From Lederbergia citrea (lineage in GTDB: Bacteria > Bacillota > Bacilli > Bacillales > Bacillaceae_C): a stretch of 64,000 bases of DNA. The translations under genes and the position numbers were made by a program. Below are positions 1 through 9,278 of this stretch, one piece after another; the first letter of the stretch is position 1; each line of letters opens with the position of its first letter. The notes beneath the pieces were generated by a model. It did no database searches and was not told where the DNA came from. It saw only the letters and a program-made list of their open reading frames with translations. The stretch spans positions 249,486 to 313,485 of the forward strand of contig NZ_JAGYPH010000003.1 of assembly GCF_018343525.1 (NCBI RefSeq), written 5' to 3'.

Positions 1-516
1 ATACACAAGGGCGCCCGCAATGACGTATGCAGGATGCAATTTCCACTTTTGCAGTAAAAGAAGGCTGACTCCAGCGATGAGAATTGTTTGCACATAACCG
101 GAACCTTCTATTGATATAGAACTTAAAAAGAAACTGATAGTCATGACGCCAAGTAGGACGGCGATTGCCGGCCTTACGAGCAGGGTCATTTTTTTTACTT
201 TTGGTGAATCTTTATATTTTAATAAAAGGCCAAGTAAGGCAATCATTAAAATAAGTGAAGGAGCGACTGTAGCAAATAAGGCAACGGCAGCACCAGGGAT
301 GCCAGCTTGCTGATAACCGATATAGCCGGCCATTTTCGTAGCAATTGGACCTGGAAGCGCATTTCCGAGTGCAAGCATTTCACTAAATTCATGAACAGTC
401 AGCCAATCATACCGGCCTACTACTTCATTTTCAATCAGTGGTATGGAGGACGGACCGCCGCCGTAACCGAGTATACCTGGTATGAAAAAGGCGAGAAAAA
501 TCTGCCAGTAGATCAT
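1..516 (-). CDS. Chromate transporter family protein, second half-size subunit (3' end outside window)
   Basis: This gene starts at ATG 516 and runs off the window edge, leaving 172 readable codons. The start overlaps the stop of the upstream CHR-family gene by four bases (ATGA), so the two are translationally coupled. The protein opens with a hydrophobic segment containing GYGGGPSSIPLIENEV, the conserved glycine/proline motif of the CHR family, and then NALPGPIATKMAGYIGY. Several membrane segments follow. Paired short CHR proteins are known in Bacillus (YwrA/YwrB) and are thought to work together as one transporter. Chromate efflux is the family's known activity, but the real substrate here is not shown; the next genes upstream are gamma-glutamyltransferase and a peptide importer. 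Confidence 0.88.
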   Translation of the reverse strand, partial: MIYWQIFLAFFIPGILGYGGGPSSIPLIENEVVGRYDWLTVHEFSEMLALGNALPGPIATKMAGYIGYQQAGIPGAAVALFATVAPSLILMIALLGLLLKYKDSPKVKKMTLLVRPAIAVLLGVMTISFFLSSISIEGSGYVQTILIAGVSLLLLQKWKLHPAYVIAGALVY

Positions 517-1085
517 GCTTGAACTCCCTTCTCTTGCCTTTTCTTTCTTCCCTTTGTGCCTGACAAGAGCGCTGTAACAAGCAGTGCAGCGATCAATATG
601 GCAGGATGGATGCCAAGCAATTCCATAATGATGATGCTAACTGCGAGAATGAGCACTGTCCCCATCCAACCAAGGGATTTTTTTGATTTTACGATAAAGT
701 CCCATGTCAAGATGCCCATCATCACGCCGGCTACGGGCAAAACTGCACTCGACATTCCCGAAACCCATGGTTTATCCTTATGAGCAGTCAATAACGATAG
801 AAATAAAATCATTAGGACTACAGTCGGAACGGAAGTAGCAAATAAAGCATTCAACATCCCGGCGAACCCGCCTACCCGCCAGCCCACATATCCCGCCATC
901 TTTGTATTAATCGGGCCTGGAAGCGCATTGGCAAGTGCAAGTACATCAGAAAATTCTTCATCACTCATCCATTTATAAGTGACCACCACTTCCCTGTGTA
1001 CGAGAGGAATGGCGGATGGTCCGCCGCCAAACCCAAGCATTCCCGAACGGAAAAAAGCGATGAATATATCTCTTTGTTTCATCAA
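513..1085 (-). CDS. Chromate transporter family protein, first half-size subunit
   Basis: This is a 190-residue membrane protein of the CHR family. It has FRSGMLGFGGGPSAIPLV near the N-terminus and NALPGPINTKMAGYVGW about 50 residues later, the same two landmarks as in its downstream partner. A basic tail (GTKGRKKRQEKG) ends the protein. Length fits a single CHR domain; two such half proteins usually form the working transporter. It lies about 30 bases after the gamma-glutamyltransferase stop, on the same strand, and overlaps the next CHR gene by four bases. Bacillus subtilis has a similar association of ywrA/ywrB with the gamma-glutamyltransferase gene ywrD. Transport of chromate or another oxyanion is the family role; the native substrate is unproven. 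Confidence 0.9.
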   Translation of the reverse strand: MMKQRDIFIAFFRSGMLGFGGGPSAIPLVHREVVVTYKWMSDEEFSDVLALANALPGPINTKMAGYVGWRVGGFAGMLNALFATSVPTVVLMILFLSLLTAHKDKPWVSGMSSAVLPVAGVMMGILTWDFIVKSKKSLGWMGTVLILAVSIIIMELLGIHPAILIAALLVTALLSGTKGRKKRQEKGVQA

Positions 1086-1115
1086 ATCAACTGCCTTTAC
1101 TGCTAAAATATATTT

Positions 1116-2726
1116 TTACCAAACTGCAATGGATCCGTCCGTCCGCGATTCAGTACCGCCCATTAGGACACCTGTTTCCGGATTTCTCCAAATGATTTGT
1201 CCGCGTCCGAAGCTGCCGGTATCAACGGCAATTTGGACTTGATGCCCCTTGCGTGCGAGTGCTTGTGCGATATGATTTGGAAATCCGGGTTCGAGAACAA
1301 CTTTTTTCCCTTCCATCCATTGCCATCGCGGAGCATCGAGTGCTGCTTGCGGGTTTAAATGAAAATCGATTGTATTTGAAATGACTTGGAAATGCCCTTG
1401 CGGCTGCATATATCCACCCATTACACCAAATGGACCAACTGCCTCTCCATCTTTCGTTAAAAATCCTGGAATAATCGTGTGATATGTTTTCTTTCCCGGT
1501 TTTAACACGTTCGGATGGTTTTCCTCTAGTGAAAAATCATGTCCGCGGTTTTGCAGGCCAATTCCTGTATCCGGCACGACGATCCCTGAACCAAAGCCCA
1601 TGTAGTTACTTTGAATAAATGAAACCATGTTGCCCTCGCCGTCAGCAGCGGCTAAATAAACGGTTCCACCTTTAGGCAAGTCCATTGGTGTAGGCTCTCC
1701 CGCTGTATCACCAATTAGCTGGCGCCGCTTTTCTGCATATTGCTCTGATAGCAACTCATCCGCTGGCAAAGGCATGTCGCCAGGCTCAGTCACGAATGCT
1801 TTTCCGTCCGTGAAAGCAAGCTTCATCGCTTCGATTTGCTTATGATATGTATTGGCATGTTCTTTTTCTGTAAATTGGAAGCCTTCTGCAATTTTCAATG
1901 CCATTAAAGCGATGATTCCTTGGCCATTCGGAGGAATTTCCCATACATCATAGCCACGATAGTTGGTGGAAATCGGTTCAACCCACTCCGGTTTGTAAGC
2001 TGCCAAATCCTCTTTCGATAAAAAACCTCCGTGTTTTTGAACATAATCGGCCATTTTTTCTGCCAGTTCGCCATTGTAAAAGCTGTCAGCATTTGTTTCT
2101 GCAATGGAGCGCAAAGTTGCTGCATGGCCCGGTGATTTCCACATCTCACCGATTTCAGGTGCACGGCCATCTGGTGCAAAGGTGTCAAACCATGGCTTGT
2201 ATTCATCCCCAGTAAAGATTTCTTTAAACTTATCGAATGCAAGCTTCCAGAACTTCCCGAGGATTGGCGAAATCGGATATCCTTCTTCAGCATAGCGAAT
2301 TGCCGGCTCAAGAACTTCAGTCAACGGAAGTTTACCATATTTTCTTGATAGCTCAGCCCAAGCAGCAGGCACCCCAGGTACGGTAATCGGGATCACGCCA
2401 TGAACTGGCATTTTCTCATGTCCACGCTCTTTTAACGCGTCAACTGAGATCGATTGCGGGGCAGGACCGCTCGCATTTAAACCGTGCAATTTTCCGTTTG
2501 TCCAAACAAGTGCAAACGCATCACCGCCAATTCCATTCGATGTCGGCTCAACGACTGTAAGGGCAGCAGCTGTAGCGATCGCTGCATCTATCGCATTTCC
2601 GCCTTTTTTCAAAATATCCATCCCTGCCTCTGCTGCAAGTGGTTGGGATGTTGCTACCATACCATTTTTTGCAAACACCGAATTTCGCTGTGCCAAATAT
2701 GGCTGGTATAAATGATCTAGCTTCAT
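1116..2726 (-). CDS. Gamma-glutamyltransferase/hydrolase, YwrD-type, cytosolic
   Basis: This is a 536-residue member of the gamma-glutamyltransferase family, which removes the gamma-glutamyl group from glutathione and related peptides. The N-terminal region has the family motif GGNAIDAAIATAAALTVVEP (residues 42-61). The predicted self-cleavage site, and N-terminal nucleophile of the small subunit, is Thr355 in KGGTVYLAAADGEGN. GGYMQPQGHFQV and DAPRW follow in the small subunit. There is no signal peptide, so unlike secreted Ggt it should act in the cytoplasm, as YwrD does. It lies downstream of a peptide ABC importer on the same strand, which suggests that imported gamma-glutamyl peptides are its substrates. 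Good family assignment; substrate inferred from context. Confidence 0.93.
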   Translation of the reverse strand: MKLDHLYQPYLAQRNSVFAKNGMVATSQPLAAEAGMDILKKGGNAIDAAIATAAALTVVEPTSNGIGGDAFALVWTNGKLHGLNASGPAPQSISVDALKERGHEKMPVHGVIPITVPGVPAAWAELSRKYGKLPLTEVLEPAIRYAEEGYPISPILGKFWKLAFDKFKEIFTGDEYKPWFDTFAPDGRAPEIGEMWKSPGHAATLRSIAETNADSFYNGELAEKMADYVQKHGGFLSKEDLAAYKPEWVEPISTNYRGYDVWEIPPNGQGIIALMALKIAEGFQFTEKEHANTYHKQIEAMKLAFTDGKAFVTEPGDMPLPADELLSEQYAEKRRQLIGDTAGEPTPMDLPKGGTVYLAAADGEGNMVSFIQSNYMGFGSGIVVPDTGIGLQNRGHDFSLEENHPNVLKPGKKTYHTIIPGFLTKDGEAVGPFGVMGGYMQPQGHFQVISNTIDFHLNPQAALDAPRWQWMEGKKVVLEPGFPNHIAQALARKGHQVQIAVDTGSFGRGQIIWRNPETGVLMGGTESRTDGSIAVW

Positions 2727-2803
2727 TTAATTGCACTCCCTAAAAGTATTTTTCTAATATAGTATATTTATAGAATATTAAATAATCAAATCCATGGATG
2801 GTT

Positions 2804-3796
2804 CTACGCATAATGACAGGCGACAAAATGCTTCTGCTCCACTTCCTTAAATGCAGGAATATCCACTTTACATTTCTCTGTTGCTAATGGACATCTCGTA
2901 TGGAAACAACAGCCACTTGGAACGTCAAGTGGACTAGGAACGTCCCCTTTCAATATGACCCGCTGCTTTTTTACTTCTGCCGAAACTTCTGGGATGGCAG
3001 AAAATAATGCTTTCGTATACGGATGAAGTGGATTTTCATAAATCATATGCTTGTCGGATAGTTCCATCATTTTGCCCAAATACATGACCCCAACCCGGTC
3101 ACTAATATGTTTAACAACAGATAAATCATGGGAGATAAAAATATAGGTTAATTGATATTCTTTTTTTAATTTTTGAAGCAGGTTCAATACTTGAGCTTGA
3201 ACAGAAACGTCCAATGCTGAAACTGCCTCATCACAAACAATGAGCTTTGGCTGAACAGCGAGTGCTCTTGCAATACTGATCCTCTGCCTTTGTCCGCCGC
3301 TGAATTCATGAGGATATCGCCAATAATGCTCTGGATTCAAGCCAACATCTTGTAGGAGCTGCTGAATATACTTTAGCTCCTCTTTTTTCGGAACGATTTT
3401 ATGCACTCTGACAATCTCACTTAACATCGAACCAACAGTCATTCTTTGGTTGAGAGAGCCAAAAGGGTCCTGAAAAATAATTTGGATATCTTTTCGTAAT
3501 TCCCTTATTTGTCTGGCGTTAAATTTGCTGATATCCTTACCTTGAAACAAGACCTGACCTTCCGTCGGCTTTTGCAGCTGAAGAATGGCCCTTCCCATTG
3601 TTGATTTTCCACAGCCCGATTCACCGACGATCCCTAGTGTTTCGCCTTCATTTACATAAAAGGATAAATCATCGACTGCCTTAACAAATTTTTGATCTTT
3701 ATTTAAAAAACCCGTTCCCCCTGCAGAAAAGTACTTTTTCAATCCCTTAACTTCCAGTAGGGGCTGCTGTTGCTGCTGTTTCTCTACGACTGACAT
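2804..3796 (-). CDS. Peptide ABC transporter ATP-binding protein (OppF/DppF type)
   Basis: This is the second ATPase of the peptide importer. It has Walker A GESGCGKSTMGRAI, signature FSGGQRQRISIARAL and Walker B LIVCDEAVSALDVS, plus the C-terminal oligopeptide-transporter extension with CCFHTRCPLATEKC, whose cysteines match the Fe-S-binding tail of this subfamily. The start is taken as ATG 3796 rather than the upstream GTG at 3808, because that GTG overlaps the AAGGAGG ribosome binding site. Even so it overlaps the preceding ATPase gene by about 50 bases in another frame. It pairs with that ATPase and the two permeases as a Dpp/Opp/Gsi-type importer. Confidence 0.93.
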   Translation of the reverse strand: MSVVEKQQQQQPLLEVKGLKKYFSAGGTGFLNKDQKFVKAVDDLSFYVNEGETLGIVGESGCGKSTMGRAILQLQKPTEGQVLFQGKDISKFNARQIRELRKDIQIIFQDPFGSLNQRMTVGSMLSEIVRVHKIVPKKEELKYIQQLLQDVGLNPEHYWRYPHEFSGGQRQRISIARALAVQPKLIVCDEAVSALDVSVQAQVLNLLQKLKKEYQLTYIFISHDLSVVKHISDRVGVMYLGKMMELSDKHMIYENPLHPYTKALFSAIPEVSAEVKKQRVILKGDVPSPLDVPSGCCFHTRCPLATEKCKVDIPAFKEVEQKHFVACHYA

Positions 3797-4799
3797 CGTC
3801 TGCTGCACCTCCTTGTTTCACCATCTTTTCCCATTGATCCGTATACTTCCAACAGCTTACTTGATGCTTCTCATCGCCGACTAGCTCCGGCATTTTTTCA
3901 AAGCATGAAGGCACAGCATAATTGCATCTTGTTGAGAATCGACACCCTTTTGGCATATCTTCAGGATTTGGAACAGATCCTTTAATGATTGGAAGTTCAT
4001 CTTGTTCTTCATTTAATTTCGGAATGGATTCAATTAGTCCTTGTGTATAGGGATGCTTTGGGTTTGTAAACAAAGTTTTTACATCGCTATACTCCACTAC
4101 CTTGCCTGCATACATGACCAATACGGTATCTGCTACCTCTGATACAACACCTAAATCATGAGTAATCATCATAATGGACATGTCCAATTCTGTTTTTAAG
4201 CGGTTCATCAACTCTAGGATTTGTGCCTGTATCGTTACATCAAGTGCAGTTGTTGGTTCATCTGCAATTAAAAGTTTTGGGTTGCACGTCAGCGCCATGG
4301 CAATCATGACACGCTGACGCATACCGCCGCTCATCTCATGCGGATAGTTATCGATTCTTTTTTCCGGTGCAGGAATTCCTACGAGCCGCAGCATTTCGAT
4401 CGCTTTCTCACGCGCTTCACGTTTCCCGATCTTTTGGTGTATTTTCACAACCTCTTCAATTTGTTTTCCAACTGTTTGAACAGGATTTAATGATGTCATC
4501 GGTTCTTGGAAAATCATCGATATTTCTTTACCGCGGATCTTGCTCATTTCTTTCATATTCTTTTTTGATAAATCTTGGCCATTGAACAGAATTTGACCTG
4601 CGCTTATTTGCCCTGACTTTGGCAACAAACCCATGATGGATAGCGATGTTAAACTTTTACCGCAGCCTGATTCACCGACAATACAAAGTGTTTCTCCTTT
4701 TCTGACCGCAAAATCAACGCCGTTTAATATCGTAGTAAATCCCTTTTTACTTTTAAATCCGACATGTAAATTTTTCACTTCTAATTGGGTACTAGTCAA
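3747..4799 (-). CDS. Peptide ABC transporter ATP-binding protein (OppD/DppD type)
   Basis: This is the first ATPase of the peptide importer. It has Walker A GESGCGKSLTSLSI, signature MSGGMRQRVMIAMAL and Walker B LLIADEPTTALDVT, then an OppD-type tail with CRFSTRCNYAVPSC. The likely start is the TTG at 4799, which sits eight bases after a GGAG site; the in-frame GTG at 4808 overlaps that site. The C-terminal 40 residues (GGAADDVSRRETAATAAPTGS) look like low-complexity read-out over the start region of the following ATPase gene. It belongs to the operon running from the GntR gene to the chromate transporters. Confidence 0.93.
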   Translation of the reverse strand: MTSTQLEVKNLHVGFKSKKGFTTILNGVDFAVRKGETLCIVGESGCGKSLTSLSIMGLLPKSGQISAGQILFNGQDLSKKNMKEMSKIRGKEISMIFQEPMTSLNPVQTVGKQIEEVVKIHQKIGKREAREKAIEMLRLVGIPAPEKRIDNYPHEMSGGMRQRVMIAMALTCNPKLLIADEPTTALDVTIQAQILELMNRLKTELDMSIMMITHDLGVVSEVADTVLVMYAGKVVEYSDVKTLFTNPKHPYTQGLIESIPKLNEEQDELPIIKGSVPNPEDMPKGCRFSTRCNYAVPSCFEKMPELVGDEKHQVSCWKYTDQWEKMVKQGGAADDVSRRETAATAAPTGS

Positions 4800-4831
4800 T
4801 ATGAGCACTCCTATCTAAACACTTCGTACAA

Positions 4832-5737
4832 TTATTTTAATTTCGGATCTAACATATCTCGAATTCCATCGCCAAATAAATTAATCGACATGACCGTTAG
4901 AAAAATAAAGACGCCTGGGAATAATGCCATCCACGGAGCAAGCTCTAAATACCCTTGGCCAGCGGCAAGCATCGCTCCCCAACTTGGCGTTGGCGGCTGT
5001 GTACCAAGACCGAGATAACTTAAAGACGCTTCGGAGATAATCGCCCCCGCAATCGCTAAAGTTGCTTGAACCATAATCGGTGCCATTGTGTTTGGTAAAA
5101 TATGATGCAATAAAATTCTCCAATCTCTTAAACCGGTGGCACGGCCTGCTTCTACATATTCTCTTTCACGATGAGCGAGCACTTCTGCCCTGATTAAGCG
5201 GATAAAATTCGGTGTAAGCACGATTCCAATGGCAATCATCGCATTTTCAAGCCCTGCCCCTAAAACAGCTGCTAAAGATAATGCCAATACTAATGGTGGA
5301 AAAGAAAGCATTGCGTCAGTTATTCGCATAATGACGAACTCGTCCCAAAATCCACGATAGTAACCTGAAATCAATCCGATCGGGATGCCGACAGCAAGGG
5401 CAATTCCAACGGAAATCAAACCGGCTTTCAATGATACTTGAGCTCCGTATATGACTCTACTTAAAATATCTCGTCCAAGTTCATCCGTTCCAAACCAATG
5501 GGCTGCGCTCGGAGGAGACATGATCACTTCATAATTTTGTGCTGACGGTTCGTAAGGCGCTAAATACTGAGCGAAAAATGCCATAAAGATCAATAAAAAA
5601 GTGAATAGGCCACCGGCAACCGCTAATTTATTTTGAAAAAGTCGCCCCAACATCGTTTTAAACATTTTCATACGCGGACTTTCAACTTTGGTATGCACTT
5701 GTATTTCTTGATTTTTCATCGTAAGGTTTTGTGCCAT
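4832..5737 (-). CDS. Peptide ABC transporter permease (DppC type)
   Basis: This is a 301-residue inner-membrane permease of the binding-protein-dependent type. The N-terminal stretch before the first membrane segment ends in LFQNKLAVAGGLFTFLLIFMA, the usual DppC arrangement, and WFGTDELGRDILSRVIYGAQ marks the OppC_N region. The EAA loop, which contacts the ATPases, is EYVEAGRATGLRDWRILLHHILPN. Its ATG shares one base with the stop of the upstream permease (TAATG), so translation is probably coupled. It forms the membrane channel with that permease. Confidence 0.93.
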   Translation of the reverse strand: MAQNLTMKNQEIQVHTKVESPRMKMFKTMLGRLFQNKLAVAGGLFTFLLIFMAFFAQYLAPYEPSAQNYEVIMSPPSAAHWFGTDELGRDILSRVIYGAQVSLKAGLISVGIALAVGIPIGLISGYYRGFWDEFVIMRITDAMLSFPPLVLALSLAAVLGAGLENAMIAIGIVLTPNFIRLIRAEVLAHREREYVEAGRATGLRDWRILLHHILPNTMAPIMVQATLAIAGAIISEASLSYLGLGTQPPTPSWGAMLAAGQGYLELAPWMALFPGVFIFLTVMSINLFGDGIRDMLDPKLK

Positions 5738-6693
5738 TATTTCGTCCCCCCAGTCAACTTGATTCTTGGATCGAGGATGGAATAGGCAATATCTACTAAG
5801 AAGTTAATAATAATAACAGCAAGAGCCATAAACATGACTGCGCCTTGAACTACTGGGAAGTCGCGGGTAAGAATCGATTTTACAATTAATTGCCCGATTC
5901 CCGGAACAGCAAAAATCGTCTCTGTAATGACTGCTCCACCTAAAAATGTTGCCATTTGCAATCCACTTACAGTAATGACTGGTATTAAAGCATTTTTTAA
6001 AGCATGTCTAAAGATGACGGCTCTCTCCAGCAATCCTTTTGCATAGCCTGTACGAATAAAATCAGATTGTAAAACTTCCAATAAACTGGAACGAAGCATT
6101 CGCGTTAATTCAGCGGAGAGCCTAATGCCGATCGTGATGGCCGGCAAGATCATAAGTGTAAGACTTCTAACAAAGTCTTCCTTCATAGAAACATAGCCTG
6201 AAGGCGGTAACCATCCTAATGTAACGGCAAAAATATAAATTAATAGAATTCCAAGCCAAAACGGCGGCAACGAAACACCAGAAAGCGCAAAGAATGTACC
6301 AGAGTAATCCCAGAGCGTTCCTTTTCTCGTTGCACTAATGATCCCTGCCGGTAAAGCAATCATGAGGGCGATGAGAAATGACATGATTGTGAGTTGAAGA
6401 GTAACAGGAATTTTTGCGATTAAAATATCTGCCACAGCGGTATTATCTTTTACGGAATTTCCAAAATCACCTTGGATGACATTTGAAATCCAATGAAAAT
6501 ACTGAACTACTAAAGGATCATTTAATCCCATTTCCGCTCTTAAAGCTTCCAATGCTTCAGGTGTAGCTTCCTGGCCTAGGATGAGCCGCGCTGGATCACC
6601 TGGTAAAACATTTACCAAAGAAAAAATCATGATACTTACTAAAAACAAGATGACTATCATAAGGCCCATTCTTCTAAGCAAAAACGATAACAC
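5737..6693 (-). CDS. Peptide ABC transporter permease (DppB type)
   Basis: This is a DppB-type permease of about 318 residues. It begins LSFLLRRMGLMIVILFLVSI, the standard first membrane segment. NVLPGDPARLILGQEAT follows, and the EAA loop is FIRTGYAKGLLERAVIFRHALKN. The start is assigned to GTG 6693, seven bases after GGAGG. An upstream in-frame ATG near 6732 has no such site and would add an atypical N-terminus. The gene follows the binding-protein gene by about 60 bases and is coupled to the DppC-type gene by a one-base overlap. Confidence 0.92.
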   Translation of the reverse strand: MLSFLLRRMGLMIVILFLVSIMIFSLVNVLPGDPARLILGQEATPEALEALRAEMGLNDPLVVQYFHWISNVIQGDFGNSVKDNTAVADILIAKIPVTLQLTIMSFLIALMIALPAGIISATRKGTLWDYSGTFFALSGVSLPPFWLGILLIYIFAVTLGWLPPSGYVSMKEDFVRSLTLMILPAITIGIRLSAELTRMLRSSLLEVLQSDFIRTGYAKGLLERAVIFRHALKNALIPVITVSGLQMATFLGGAVITETIFAVPGIGQLIVKSILTRDFPVVQGAVMFMALAVIIINFLVDIAYSILDPRIKLTGGTK

Positions 6694-6756
6694 CTCTACA
6701 CCTCCATTTTCAAATTGGATAAAGTGTTGCACAAAGCAACACTTTATCGTCTTGTC

Positions 6757-8310
6757 TTATTCGAAATACATTGTCTCCGTACGAATCATCGTATCTGAGA
6801 TATGGTTAAATCCTTTTACATTTTTCTTCATCGCTTTGTAGTCTTTTTCGTGATATAGGAAAATATAAGGGGCATCTTCCCATATGATTTCTGATATTTC
6901 TTTATAAAGTTTTGCACGTTCTGCTTGATCGGATATCAGTCTTGCCTCTGTAAACAGCTCGTCTACTTTCGGATTAGAATAGAAAGATTTGTTCAGTGGA
7001 GCCCCAGTATAGAACCATGAATAACTGTTCCCATCCGGGTCAGTTCGTCCACTCCATCCAAGACGAAGTGCAACAAAATCTCCTTTGTCTTGTTGTTCAA
7101 GCATTGTTCCGAATTCAACCATTTCAATCTCCATGTCAATGTCAGCAGCTTTTAGCATTGACTGCAGCATTTGAGCGATTTGTTGCTCTTCAGGTTTCGG
7201 AGTAATTTTTAATGTAAAGCTAATTTTTTCAACGCCAGATTCTTTAATCAATGCTTTCGCTTTTTCAACATCGGCTTTTGGAACTTCGATACCAGGACTC
7301 GCCCAGCTTGAATCCGGAAACGCACTTACTGCAGGTACGGCACCGCCATGGAAAACTACTTTTGTGATAGCTTCACGGTCAATAGCATAGTTAAGCGCTT
7401 GACGGACTTTTTTATTATCAAATGGTGCAACTTTGTTATTTAGCTGGATCCCTTGGAACTGGAGGGAGTCTTTTTCCAATAATGTGATATTTTCATTATT
7501 ACGTAAATCTTCCAAATCTTTATAAGCTACTTTATTAATAATATCTAAATCACCAGAAACTAGATTCGTTACGCGCACATCTGCATCAGAAAATGGTTTG
7601 ATGACAATGTTTTTGATTTTCGGTTCTTCTCCCCAGTAATCTTCGAATCTCGTTAATTTAATATGACTTTGGGTTACCCTTTCTTCAAGTTTATATGGCC
7701 CTGTTCCTACCGGCTTATTTGCGAAATCCTTGCCTAATTCTTTAACTGCCGTCGGCGATACCATCATTCCAGCACGATCTGTAAGTGCAGCTAAAAATGG
7801 TGAATAGGCTTCTTTCAGTTTTACTTCCACTTCATGGTCACCTTTTACATTTACCTCTGAAATGGAAGCAATCTCAGATGTTCTTGGTGAACCCATATCC
7901 GGATCAAGCATACGGTCAAAATTGAATTTTACTGCTTCCGCATTGAACGGTGTCCCATCGTGAAAGACGACGTTTTCTTCTAATTTAAACGTATAAGTTT
8001 TTCCATCTTCACTGATATCCCATTCTTTCGCGAGTTCCGGGATAATGTCTAAGTTCTCGTCAATGTCTACGAGTTTGTTATACAGACTTTGGAATGTTTG
8101 ACGGTCTACCGCTGCTGATGACATATGTGGGTCTAGTTGCGGCGGATCGTCGTCAAGTCCGATGACTAATGTATCCTTTGACTCCAACTTTGTTTTTGAA
8201 TTGGCTGCATTTTTTGTCTCTTTACCTTCTGTTGATGACGAATTACTACCGCATGCAGTAGTGATGATTGCAAAAATTGAGACTATTAATAAAAAAAGTA
8301 GTTTCCTCAT
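6757..8310 (-). CDS. Peptide ABC transporter substrate-binding lipoprotein (family 5)
   Basis: This is a 517-residue lipoprotein. The signal peptide MRKLLFLLIVSIFAIITTAC ends in the lipobox Cys20, followed by a Ser/Thr/Asn linker. The mature part is a family 5 (DppA/OppA/GsiB) binding protein with NLDIIPELAKEWDISEDGKT, NFDRMLDPDMGSP and RQALNYAIDREAI. It captures peptides or similar compounds outside the membrane and hands them to the DppB/DppC-type permeases. Length matches GsiB and DppA. Because the operon ends in a gamma-glutamyltransferase, glutathione or gamma-glutamyl peptides are plausible ligands, but binding residues cannot settle this by eye. Confidence 0.93.
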   Translation of the reverse strand: MRKLLFLLIVSIFAIITTACGSNSSSTEGKETKNAANSKTKLESKDTLVIGLDDDPPQLDPHMSSAAVDRQTFQSLYNKLVDIDENLDIIPELAKEWDISEDGKTYTFKLEENVVFHDGTPFNAEAVKFNFDRMLDPDMGSPRTSEIASISEVNVKGDHEVEVKLKEAYSPFLAALTDRAGMMVSPTAVKELGKDFANKPVGTGPYKLEERVTQSHIKLTRFEDYWGEEPKIKNIVIKPFSDADVRVTNLVSGDLDIINKVAYKDLEDLRNNENITLLEKDSLQFQGIQLNNKVAPFDNKKVRQALNYAIDREAITKVVFHGGAVPAVSAFPDSSWASPGIEVPKADVEKAKALIKESGVEKISFTLKITPKPEEQQIAQMLQSMLKAADIDMEIEMVEFGTMLEQQDKGDFVALRLGWSGRTDPDGNSYSWFYTGAPLNKSFYSNPKVDELFTEARLISDQAERAKLYKEISEIIWEDAPYIFLYHEKDYKAMKKNVKGFNHISDTMIRTETMYFE

Positions 8311-8332
8311 TTTCTTCCTCCAATATGTATGT

Positions 8333-9025
8333 TTATAATTTTGTTAGCTGCTGATTTTCTATCTCTTCATATCTGTTGCTTACTTCGTTCAAATGTTCCT
8401 TCATTGCTCGTTTGGCTTCATCCTCATGACCACTTTTAATCGCCTCAAAAATTTTCCTATGATGATCTAGGCTTATTTGTTTATTTTCAACTTTTAACAT
8501 TTCGAGTTTAAAAGAATGAAGTAAGTCAGAAATATAATCATAAACCTTTACTAAAATGCTATTTTGGGTAGACATGACCACCGCTTTATGAAAAAGCTCA
8601 TCTGGCTTTAAAGTGGGTTGATTAAGTTTTATTGCGGCACTATGCATCTCTAACGCATTTTCCATCATAATGATATCTTGTTCAGTTGCCTTTTCTGCTG
8701 CTTTCCCAGCGATCACCATTTCCAACATCAAACGAAACTCCAATAATTCCTTCGATAAATTTGTATCCATTAATGCAGATACGACGTAAGAATCTATTAA
8801 ATTATTTAATTCCGTCGTTTTAACGAAAACTCCGATCCCCATTCTTTTTTCTAATACACCCATATCAACAAGTGTACTTAGAGCCTCCCGAACGGATGAT
8901 CTTCCTACGCTCAATATTTCTGTTAACTCCCGCTCCGATGGGAGCTTATCGCCTACAGCATATTTGCCGCTTTTTATTTCTTGCGTAATATACTCAGTAA
9001 CGAGCGTACTCACTTTCTTAGCCAA
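8333..9025 (-). CDS. GntR family (FadR/FCD subfamily) transcriptional regulator
   Basis: This is a regulator of about 230 residues. The N-terminal winged helix has GDKLPSERELTEILSVGRSSVREAL, the GntR signature, followed by LVDMGVLEKRMGIGVFV. An all-helical FCD ligand domain follows, with the usual spaced acidic and His residues (ELLEFRLMLEMVIAGKAAE, DELFHKAVVMST, HRKIFEAI). The start is set at TTG 9025, six bases after GGAGGTGAT. The in-frame TTG at 9043 lies upstream of that site. It is the first gene of the importer/gamma-glutamyltransferase operon and 22 bases before the binding protein, so it probably controls that operon and itself through the palindrome at 9066-9080. Confidence 0.92.
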   Translation of the reverse strand: MAKKVSTLVTEYITQEIKSGKYAVGDKLPSERELTEILSVGRSSVREALSTLVDMGVLEKRMGIGVFVKTTELNNLIDSYVVSALMDTNLSKELLEFRLMLEMVIAGKAAEKATEQDIIMMENALEMHSAAIKLNQPTLKPDELFHKAVVMSTQNSILVKVYDYISDLLHSFKLEMLKVENKQISLDHHRKIFEAIKSGHEDEAKRAMKEHLNEVSNRYEEIENQQLTKL

Positions 9026-9065
9026 ACTTCGATCACCTCCCAAATGAATCCGCCTCTCTTGTCTT

Positions 9066-9080
9066 ACCTGTCTGACAGGT
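9066..9080. promoter_or_regulatory. Probable GntR-family operator
   Basis: ACCTGTCTGACAGGT is a perfect inverted repeat with a single central base. Its core TGT-N3-ACA matches the TNGTNNNACNA pattern known for FadR-subfamily GntR regulators. It lies about 40 bases upstream of the GntR gene start. Autoregulation of the operon is inferred. Confidence 0.7.
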
Positions 9081-9278
9081 TAAAGCATAGTATGAAAATA
9101 ATAGATGTATTCGCTGGGATGCAAAAATATTTTTCAGCTGAATACATACATTATTCTGAATACTCGACCCAAAAATGATACATAGAAAATTGCACTCCTT
9201 TAATAGTTTTTAAGTCTATACGATAACCAAACTGAAATCAAGCTAAAAATTCAGAAAAGAAAGAAGAAATAAATTTCA

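Noticed and set aside
556..1242. Plus-strand reading frames opposite the chromate transporter and gamma-glutamyltransferase genes
   Set aside because: They are antisense shadows of well-supported membrane protein and enzyme genes, without family features or ribosome sites.
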